64,000 nt of DNA from Panopea generosa (taxonomy: Eukaryota > Mollusca > Bivalvia > Adapedonta > Hiatellidae), in contig CM055901.1 of NCBI GenBank assembly GCA_029582155.1, positions 7,730,874 to 7,794,873 of the forward strand, given 5' to 3'. Under the pieces are notes generated by a model. The model had not been told where the DNA came from, did not search any database, and saw only the letters and a program-made list of their open reading frames with translations. The first letter of the stretch is position 1, and the number at the start of each line of letters is the position of its first letter. Both the position numbers and the translations under genes were made by a program. Shown one piece after another: positions 36,592 through 47,200 of the stretch.

Positions 36592-37585
36592 ATTAAACTT
36601 CCGAAACGGTCGTTTTTGGTTTTAATTTAAATCAGTTTTACTCTTCCATGTGATAGAAAACATGTATATTTGATCAGGTCTCTTTCCGATAAACACTTTT
36701 GGCAGAAAATGGGGAGTTACGAAGTTTGGTCGGAAACGTGTCGGTCGGTAATATATGATAAATTCACTTCAGAGAGAAACATAGTATGGGGAACTGCAGG
36801 GGGTGCGATTAAAAATTAAATAACCGCTTGCGGTTAGATAGTTTTTAAGAGCATCCCCTTTATTCCCCTCAGTGTATTAATGAACTGGAACCCATGAACT
36901 AATTTGTTGCACGTAGACGACGAATTGTTCATATAAAATTAGAAATAAAATTACTTTTTTGATAACTATACTGAACAAACCACCCTTAGTAGCCTCTCAA
37001 TATTGACTGCGATAGAGTGATTTGTGACGCAATAGCGCGTGCGATAGTATCACGCGTACATGCAAGGGAGGATCCTTAGCAAGAGTTACTAGACCAAACT
37101 AGTATTCTGTATTCATTGTTTTCAAATGCGTATAAATAATATAATGCGTACTTCGTTCGATACAGTTTTATTGCAGACATCAATATATTTTTTAAAACAA
37201 TTAAAAAAATCCAGTAACGATACATAATTTTACTGAAGTTTTAACTTTTCTAATCTTGTTAATGACCCCCTCCCCCCACCCCCTTATCTTATGGTCTTAA
37301 TTCGCCCACTACCACTGCAGTATTCATTTGTGTACTTCCGAACACTGGCGGAGGTACAGTTGGAAAGCAACCGAGTCATTACGGAATTACAAAAATGTAA
37401 ACAAAAGTTAAAAGCTCGGCCCGCTCATCTAAGAAATACACATTTCGATCGAAGTTATTAGTTTCTCGCTTTTTTAACAACATTCACTAAGGGGTCTAGA
37501 GGAATGGTTTTAGGCAATACTATAAACACATTTAATTACAATCATTTTTGTTATTATCAAAAAGTGTGCATTTCGGAAGTTTAAT
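36592..37585. mobile_element. Possible ~1-kb element with 15-bp inverted ends
   Basis: ATTAAACTTCCGAAA at 36592-36606 and its exact reverse complement at 37571-37585 bracket 994 bp. The interior has no open frame of useful length. Without a target-site duplication, this could also be chance or an old remnant. Confidence 0.35.
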
Positions 37586-38689
37586 AGTCTTTAATAAATG
37601 TTTTATCTTTTGTTGTATTTTCTGCATTTACAGTTTCATCATTATACCTATTTGTTTATTTAAAAGGTCATAATATGTGGGTTTTTTGGTTGTTTTATTT
37701 TTTACTGAAATAGCTATTTATATCAATTATAATCCAATGTCAAAGGCAATTTACAGCTTTTTTGTCGCGATCTGTTGACGACCACGTGTGATTTAGAAGC
37801 AATATATACACAGTCACATTTTTCTATGTAATAACTTATCTTGTCCAGTTGATACAAAGTTATATGTCCTCAAGTGACATGTAAACAATCTGATAACAGA
37901 ATCGACAAGTGTACGTAATCTTTGCGTCGAACTCTGATGCCTTTAAAAACGCAAGTATGGGTGTTATTCCCAATCTGAATATGACATGAATGATAAACTA
38001 AGACTAACATTTCTTACCTTGTTTTTTTTTTTAAATTTTATTCAATCATTTTAATACAGAAGATTAACAAACAGAAGTTTAACAATAGAACACCTTGCCT
38101 AGTTTTGAAACGGTAAAACGCGATAACTAAACCTAAACAAATTTGCCCAGGTATAAATGAACAGTTTCAAATAAGATATTCATTTTTACGGCGGAAAATC
38201 CAATATAAAAGTGTGTATTGTAAAAAATACTCTGAATCACATATGTGGACATATTTTACTCATCAACATTGGACTGAAGTCTATCAAAACATTAAACATG
38301 TATACATGTACGTATACTGTACATATACGTGTCTCATATATGATTTAATAAAATTAAATACATAAAATATGTTTAAACTTGAATAATGTCAATTTCAGCT
38401 TTATAAATAAGCAATAAAGCTGTCACATTGTCAATTAAAGAATTTTTTTAATACCTGTTCGTGACAAGTGAAAGTCATTTGATAGAAAATACGCGTTTAT
38501 TTTAATTACTTGTATATCAAACCAGAAAATGTTCAGATGTGCGGAAATATTTTTCATTTTTTTTTTTTCATCGGTCGTTGTAAATGCAAGCAACTCAATT
38601 GTCATGATTGCCACTTTAAGGCTATGCACCATGTTTCTTTAAAAAATATGTTTAAACTTTGCATTTCTTCGACGTCAACATCGAATTAC
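37586..38689. other. AT-rich non-coding stretch
   Basis: No feature recognised. Confidence 0.4.
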
Positions 38690-39865
38690 AATATGTTACG
38701 ATGTATGTCAGCATCTAATACGGTATGTTACGATCTAATTACGATATGTAACGATGTATGTCAGCATCTAATACGGCATGTCACGATCTAATTACGATAT
38801 GTTACGATGTATGTCAGCATCTAATACGGCATGTTACGATCAAATAACGATATGTTACGATGCATGTCAACATCTAATTACGGTATGTTACGCTGCATAT
38901 CAACATCCAATAACGGTAAGTTACGATGCATTTCAACATTTAATTACGTGTCAACATCTTATTACGATATGTTACGATGCATGTCAACATCTAATTACGT
39001 GTCAACATCTAATTACGATATGTTAAGGTGCATGTCAACATCTAATTACGTGTCAACATATAATTACGGTATGTTACGATGCATGTCAAGATCTAATTAC
39101 GTGTCAACATCTAATTACGATATGTTACGATGCATGTTAACATTTCATTACGACATGTAACAATGCATGTCAGCATCTAACTACGATATGTTACTATGCG
39201 TGTCAACATCTAATTACGATATGTTACGATGCATGTCAACATTTCATTACGACATGTTACAATGCATGTCAGCATCTAACTACGATATGTTACTATGCAT
39301 GTCAACATCTAATTACGACATGTTACGATGCATGTCAACATCTAATTACGACATGTTACGATGTATGTCAGCATCTAATTACGATATGTTACGATGTATG
39401 TCAACATCGAATTGTGATATGTTACGTCAGCATCTAATTACGACATGTTACGATGCATGTCAGCATCTAATTACGACATGTTACGATGCATGTCAACATC
39501 TAATTACGACATGTTACGATGCATGTCAGCATCTAATTACGACATGTTACGATGCATGTCAATATCTAATTACGACATGTTACGATGTTTGTCAACATCT
39601 AATTACGACATGTAACGATGTATGTCAACATCTAATTACGACATGTTACGATGCATGTCAGCATCTAATTACGGCATGTTACGATGCATGTCAGCATCTA
39701 ATTACGACATGTTACGATGCATGTCAATATCTAATTACGACATGTTACGATGTTTGTCAACATCTAATTACGACATGTTACGATGTATGTCAGCATCTAA
39801 TTACAACATGTTACGATGTTTGTCAACATCTTATTACGACATGTTACAATGTATGTCATCATTTA
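38690..39865. repeat. 33-bp tandem array, about 35 copies
   Basis: The unit reads CATCTAATTACGACATGTTA then CGATGCATGTCAA. Because 33 is a multiple of three, the reading frame is kept from unit to unit. This gives frames of 290, 109 and 88 codons with an 11-residue repeat (MSTSNYDMLRC in one frame, CQHLITTCYDA in another). Early units vary more and some are truncated, which shifts the frame. A repeat-protein gene is not excluded, but there is no non-repeat coding sequence on either side. Confidence 0.9.
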
Positions 39866-41379
39866 AAGGTTATCTCCAGATCAGGTAGTGTTGTATACAT
39901 GTTAAATCGTCTAGTCAAGACCTACCTTATATATGTCGAAGATAATACAACAGTTTCGATGTGTCGGTGTTATTTGTACGTAAAGTGCTTATTGTCCGTA
40001 ATATATCGTATAATGACGAAGAAAATTATATTGTTATGAATAATTTAAAACAGCATTCAGTGATTGAAATGAAGTCGGTCTAGAGTTGAGACAAGTCTGT
40101 GTTGTTGTTGTCATTAGCTGGTTCTATGGAATCGAACGGCTCGTTCAGTAAAGTTTGAAGATAGGAAACTTCTTCAGCCGGTGTTTATGTCGTAAATGCA
40201 TGAGTGGTGCTGTATACTACACGACATCGTGAATTATAGAACGTTTTACAAAGGAAAACAGATGTAATAACTCACGTACTTTTTAAAACTTTTAGCTTAC
40301 CTTCAATGACCCCAACATTTCTTGTACATATGGCGGTAACCATAATTTTAACTGAAAATGAAACTTTTGGTTGCAAATATTTTTTGTATATAGAATTATT
40401 GACCTAAGACGCTTTGGTACACCTGGAGTTGCAAATGATACAAACTTTAACAGTACAGTTTCATGTTTACACGTATCTGTTTTTTGTGCTCGTTGACAAT
40501 TACAACATTATTTGTGCTGCGGACAAAATCGGCTGTGCGAACAAATTTCCATAGCGTATTGATCTATATACGTTTACTCGTTCAACACAATCTGTCAAAA
40601 TAGAGCCTTTGTTTATCTATTTAATTACACTGTACATGTTAATAAATGTAATGATTGCAATGTTGGTCATGAAATATTGACTATGACAAACCGATACATT
40701 TATAATATTGGCCACGTGGAAGTTTTTGCAAGTTTCTGGGCTTAATATAGCAACAATTTGTAATCTGCTGCGAAATCGGTTGTTAGCCTGGTTATGAATT
40801 AAATAGCTGTTTACAAACAAAACTGTTGTGGAAAAGACTACATTACTAGATTAAGATATTTGTTGTTGAACGTTTTTTTTATAAACATTGTTCTTCAGAT
40901 TTATTGAGAAGTATTACACGGATTGGGATATTGATACATTTCAGAACTGAATTAATATCCCATTACATCTGTGTTGTGGGGGTCAAGTTTAGGAGCTGTA
41001 TGTAAGTATTCTGGCATTTTATTTCATTTTATTTATAAAGATTTTTTTTTATAACGATTATATATCTACATGATACAAACATGTAATCAGCATACCCGGT
41101 ATGGTTGTCAGTCATTAAGTATGTTTATGTTTAAGAGTGGGGTGAATGTATGAAAAGTTCCTATTTCTTAAAGTATACATGGCAATCATGTAAATTATGT
41201 TTTAATTTCACCAGTGGTTATTGGCATAATTGCACATCAAAACATTTATCTTTTTTTATATATATAATTTGTTACTCTTGTTTTCTGATTTACACTACTA
41301 GGTGTATAAAAGAAAACAGTTAATTACGGTTTAGTTGTGATGTTTTAAATAGCAGTGCTATAAGATGAGTATCCCTATA
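39866..41379. other. Non-coding stretch
   Basis: No gene or repeat recognised. Confidence 0.4.
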
Positions 41380-41805
41380 TATGTCTCACACCGCCATTCC
41401 ATTTCTTATTGGGCTCCATTGTAACATTTATATTCAAAACACATCAGAATGTGTCTGGGCTCGAATAATTCACTGGTTTCAGATCTGCAGTTATAAAGAA
41501 AAATAATCACACCTTGACCAGTTTTTTTATTCATTGGTTTAGTGATACTTATCAGTTTCCAGAGTAGTAATATATCAACTACTCGCCCACAATGCAGTTC
41601 GAACTAGCTCTTTTAAAATTACACAGAATTGCCTCGATATCTGGTATCAGCATCAAATTTTAAAAAAGACTGACAATTTTACACATGGTAGGAAAAAATA
41701 ATCACTGGAATATAAAGCTTTGAAAAAAGAAGAAAAAAAAGAACTACAGTTTTACTTCTACTCTAACTCCTTCATCTGTCCAGAGTATTCAAGGGAGATA
41801 ATTGT
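41380..41805 (+). other. Upstream block shared with TLCD4-like copy 1
   Basis: It contains CATTGTAACATTTATATTC, AGAATGTGTCTGGGCTCGAA, AGGAAAAAATAATCACTGG, GAAAAAAGAAGAAAAAAAAG and TATTCAAGGGAGATAATTG, in the same order as 11000-11340. About 130 bp at 41553-41685 is present only here. The first coding exon follows 2.2 kb later, against about 250 bp in copy 1. Most of that extra distance is the 16-bp array. Confidence 0.7.
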
Positions 41806-42148
41806 CCCTTGAATCGATGCATGGCTATGCTTGCTATTTCAAGAATATAATAATATGTTATATCAGTAAGTGTTGTGTTCGTATACGATACAAATTTATT
41901 AAACTGATGTAATTAACTTCTTCGATGTCAGACGACAAGAAAGAGACTGATATGTTATACTATACTGAACAGAACAGCTAACCCGCCACTTTTGTTTTTC
42001 TAATATCTTCTTCAAAATATGGAGTGTCGTTATAATAACTTGCATATGATATTAACAGACACTTATGTATTTAACATGGCCTAAATGTTCTTTCTTATTC
42101 ACGTCCAAACTTCATTGAACTGCTATGATATTTTTTGAGAAAATACAT

Positions 42149-43275
42149 TAAATGACAGGTACATAAAATGTCTGGTACATAAAATGTCAGGTACATTAAA
42201 TGACAGGTACACGAAATGTCAGGTACACGAAATGTCAGGTACACGAAATGTCAGGTACATAAAATGTCAGGTACATAAAATGACAGGTACACGAAATGTC
42301 AGGTACATAAAATGACAGGAACATAAAATGTCAGGTACATAAAATGTCTGGTACATAAAATGTCAGGTACATATATATCAGGTACATAAAATGACAGGTA
42401 CACGAAATGTCAAGTACATAAAATGACAGGTACATAAAATGTCTGGTACATAAAATGTCAGGTACATAAAATGTCTGGTACATAAAATGTCAGGTAGATA
42501 AAATGTCTGGTACATAAAATGTCAGGTACATAAAATAACAGGTACACGAAAGTACACGAAATGTCAGGTACATAAAATGACAGGAACACGAAAGTACACG
42601 AAATGTCAGGTACATAAAATGACAGGAACACGAAAGTACACGAAATGTCAGGTACATAAAATGACAGGTACACGAAATGTCAGGTACACAAAATATCAGG
42701 TACATAAAATGTCAGGTACATAAAACGACAGGTACATAAAATGTCAGGTACATTAAATGTCTGGTACATAAAATGTCAGGTACATAAAATGACAAGTACA
42801 TAAAATGACAGGTACATAAAATGACTGGAACATGAAATGTCAGGTACATAAAATGTTGGGTACATGCATGTCAGGTACATAAAATGTCAAGTACATGAAA
42901 TGGCAGGTACATAAAATGGCAGGTACATAAAATGACAAATACATAAAATGACAGGTACATAAAATGACAGGTACATGAAATGTCAGATATATAACATGTC
43001 AGGTACATAAAATGACAGGTACACGAAATGTCAGGTACATAAAATGACAGGTACACGAAATGGCAGGTACATAAAATATAAAGTACATTAAATGTCATGT
43101 ACATAAAACGACAGGTACATAAAATGTCAGGTACATTAAATGTCAGGTACATGAAATGTCTGATGCATAAAATGTCAGGTACTTACATGTCAGGTACATG
43201 AAATGGCAGGTACATAAAATGTCGGGTACATAGATGTCAGGTACATAAAATGCCAGGTACATGAAATGCCAGGTG
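42149..43275. repeat. 16-bp tandem array upstream of TLCD4-like copy 2, about 70 copies
   Basis: The unit is AGGTACATAAAATGTC, with common variants AGGTACACGAAATGTC and AGGTACATAAAATGAC. The minus strand shows 71- to 93-codon frames with MYLTFYVPDI-like repeats, which are array by-products. It ends 0.8 kb before the coding start. Confidence 0.93.
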
Positions 43276-44035
43276 ACGGGTTAGCTTTTCCGTTCAGTAT
43301 ATTACTATTCGCTAATATAATATCTGGCACTCCAAAATTACTCGTCGTGTTCATGATCTTTATCAATTATTTTGAAAAATCGTTAAACCATTTAAGTAGA
43401 AATTTTATTTGAATCTTTGTATTTTTATGTACTATAGCAGAACATGTACTAGTATCTGTAATGATTTGTTAAAGTAATTTCAAAATGTATTTGTAAAGCG
43501 TTGTAAAGATATATATATCCTAGCAGGAAGTATCCCATTGACACCAATTACTGCTGGGGAATTAATCATAGTCAAGCACGCATTTTTGATACCAATATGC
43601 ACCAAATTGCACTGACACAATACGTGTCATTCTTTTAAATGCAAAGTTCAAAAAACTATACTGTATTGGCAGATCCAGGGTACGGACCACGCACTATATG
43701 CCCCCACCCTTGGATTTGCGAAATATTTCTAAAGAACAGTATTTTTCAGAATAGTGTTTTATAGTTTATCATCTGCCACCGTAGATACTTATGAATCCCA
43801 CGTGACCGATTCTGGCTCCACCTATGTAATAATTGTTTTTAACCGCATTCAATATTAAACCTTTTGTTCACTTAATACAAGCCACCAACAACATTACTGT
43901 ATTAAAAATAGCATTTCAGGCAGTTCATTTACTCCGTACAGTCGTGTTCAAATGGTATTCCTTTGGCGTGAAGTGTTTAATGATATTGTTCTGGTGTAAC
44001 GTGTTAACTGGTATCCTCTTTGTATGATCTGGCAG
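43276..44035. other. Sequence between the 16-bp array and copy 2 exon 1
   Basis: No promoter element or 5' UTR exon could be identified with confidence. An acceptor (GGCAG) ends at 44035. Confidence 0.35.
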
Positions 44036-44217
44036 ATGACGGCGATGGAACGAGAACATGCTTTACGGTACGATCCCACATACCTGCTGTACGGGGGAGG
44101 GGCAAGCTTTGTCGTTACAATCGTTATCTTTAGATTCGTTGCCCCGGGGCTGTCAAGACTAATCACTTCAAAATATGAATCCATGTTGAAGAGCGAACAA
44201 GGAGACTGGAATGACAG
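44036..44217 (+). CDS. TLCD4: TLCD4-like copy 2, exon 1 (coding part)
   Basis: Acceptor GGCAG at 44031-44035; donor ACAG|GTAAGG at 44218. Encodes MEREHALRYDPTYLLYGGG and the first membrane segment. The alternative ATG is at 44045. Confidence 0.88.
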
Positions 44218-47200
44218 GTAAGGTATATGCTTTTATAGGAGCAGTAGATAATCATTAATGAGTTATTAGTTAATGTCTGAATCTAAAGTGTCAAAAGTGT
44301 CAATATCTGAAGTAATTTTATTATTTAAAAGTAAGAGTATGTGATGTGATATTTGACCTTTCTAATATCCCAATAGTTTTTTTGTTTGTATTTATGCCGT
44401 TTTCAACAATATTTCAATTCTTCAGAAAGAAAAAAAATGTAAAAAAATGATAGAGTGAAGCCGAAAATTAAGGATCATGTCTAACATGAAAATAGCCGAC
44501 ATCTTTATCTACACAACTTTAACACAAAAAAACGCGTTTCATCGAACTGATCTGAGCACAATATCGGCTAATAGCCTGTAAATATGAATATTTGTAAGTA
44601 CATGTACCATAATAAAGAAAATCAAGTACCTGGAAATGTGTTAATTATTTCTTTTGTGGAAGGCAGTTTGACACAGTATTGCCGCAATAGTGGCTTTAAA
44701 CCAACACTTCAGTATTGTGTAAGTGTCGAAAATAAAAATATGGTTAAAAGCCAGCTATATAAATCATCCTCTCGTCTATAGGTTTTAACACATTGCAGGT
44801 TATACATGCCATCCAGTTGTGTTTTAGAGCAAACTTTCTTCACAAAATGTTTGGAGTGGAACTCATGTCTTGAGACAAACACACAAGGTCACTTACAATA
44901 TATGTTGATACATAAGCGTAAAAAGTAAACATATATTCAGTATTCTCCTGCCTGTGTATAATATAAAGTGATGTTTGTGTTACTAACTTTTATTTTGTCT
45001 TGATAAATGTAAAAGTACACAAGAAAAGGAATACAATTCCAAAGTATTTACTTTAAATTGACACACTAGTAACTCAGGGTCAAAGGACTATAATCACACA
45101 ATAACACAGTTAATTAACTATTCACAGTTCAAGGTTAATGAAGTTATATCCGTGTTGGATTTATGTACAAAGTCTAAGACTGTATCTTCCAGTCAATAAT
45201 AAGTAATGTAACTTAAATACGGTATTCCCTTTTAAGACACTAACATGATGTGTTTACGGTGTCCCGTTGGGGGCCATCGTGGCATATTTATTAAATTAAG
45301 GAAAGCGAAATTAATTTAATGAATATGCCGCGATTACCCTAACATGATACCGAAATAACGAAACAACGATGGTGAAAAGTCGAAACAAGGAAAGAACGAA
45401 AATTCGACTTTTCACCATCTTTGTTTCGACTTTTCACCGTCGTAGTTTCGTTGTTTCGACTCAACTTAAAATAATAAATACGCTAAATTACAGCTAAAAA
45501 CATATTCATCGGAAGTGTCAAGAATTACGGATGTGTCGTCATACATTACGTAATACAGGGGCACAAGTAAAAACTCATTGACAAGACGGTAACATCATCA
45601 AATGTGAAAATACCTGTAATGTTGGGCATTGGCAATACTCGGACATGCGAATTACATAACATCAAATTAAATTTAATTTAGCATAAATCAATTGCATTAT
45701 TATTAAAACAATGCTACACGTTTTAATTTACTTTATAATCATTACGTCCGTTACGTGTTCTCTTCCAGTGATTGGTTGATAATCATTTAACTTTGGCTTA
45801 GTGTTGTCAGTATGTCTGAATTGGACGCATTGGAAGTTTAGAAGCATTGAGCTTATTCAGTTCTGCTGGGAAATAGAAGAACGCTTACTTCTGTTCCTGG
45901 GTCGTGAGTGGGCGTGAAGGTGCTGGATACCCTCGGAGCGTTCCGTGCTCCTCAGGGATCCCGTTAGCATATAGGGTTTACTATAATACATATACATTAC
46001 TTTGTTATAAGAATACTAAACATACGATATTTGTTATGGGAGGGGGGAAGAGAGATTAAATATATTTCCCATTAATGTCACCATTCACTGCCAGTATATA
46101 ATAAAATGATCCATTGGAAGCCCAGAACGTAACAGCAAAACGAGATTCAGTTTTATTAAGTCTGTTATAAGGGGTAATGAAACATCCTTCACGTCCCCAC
46201 CCCCAGAGACGACTTAAACGGTCTTCTATTTTCAAGCAACATAGAATGAATGCCATCCTTGCAAGATATATGTAACAAAACCGTGTGTGTTTTCCAGGTT
46301 GTTATCCAATGTTAACGCTATAGTGTCCGTTACGTTTTCATTCTACGCACTTATATATGAAGAAGGAATGCACGAAGATGTCGTCTGGCATGATAGTTTC
46401 TACGCCAGATTGGCATGCGCCGTCATTGTTGGATATATGTTTGGAGGTAAATGCATGCAACTACACGGTTATGTTATGTATGTATCATATAAGAATCTAT
46501 ATTTGGTATCATAAAGTTAGAATATTTTATGTCCAACAGCAGACGTAAACTTTGTAAATAAATGAAGCTCCGTCAGATTGTCCCCTTACTTGGATGATTT
46601 TGCAGAAGATATGCAATACGAGATGTTGATTAACAGTAAAACAACACAGAGTTGACAGACGTATCCTCCGTCTTCATATTTAGATGACTCCTACAATAGC
46701 TTGAATTATTGTATTTTCTTAAAGTAGCATATCCTAAAACAAAACAAAAATTACCCTTTAATACTTCATAACAGACATTCACTCTTCGTTAACCGGCTTA
46801 TATACCTCCTCAACTGTTGTGTGTTTGCAGATATACTGGTGATGTGGGTATGGTGCGAGGTTAAGAAGTCAGACATTTTGGGGTATATGTTTCATCATGC
46901 GGCCACTGTCTACGCTTACTACTTTATTTCTGTAAGTTTTTATGTGTTATACAGTCAAACCTGTCTTAAGCAGCCAGTCAATGGGATGAGCAAAAGTGAC
47001 CTTTTAAGACAGCCAGTTGCTTAATATAGATAAAATTGCTCTAAAAGCATCAAAATGGGAAAAAACAAATGTGGCGGCTAAATAGAGGTGGTCGCTTACA
47101 CAGGTTTGACTGTATATGTGTTACACGCGCTACATCAACGGTCAGTAATCATGGTTGCATTGAATGCGACGTCGCCACCTTCGTTATATAATTTACAAAC

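Noticed and set aside
39167..40039. 290-codon frame as a repeat-protein gene
   Set aside because: The repeat part comes from a 33-bp array and the tail is unremarkable. Kept as a repeat and noted as a finding because it cannot be excluded.
38690..43275. CRISPR-like arrays
   Set aside because: The 33-bp and 16-bp repeats are contiguous with no unique spacers, and the genome is eukaryotic.
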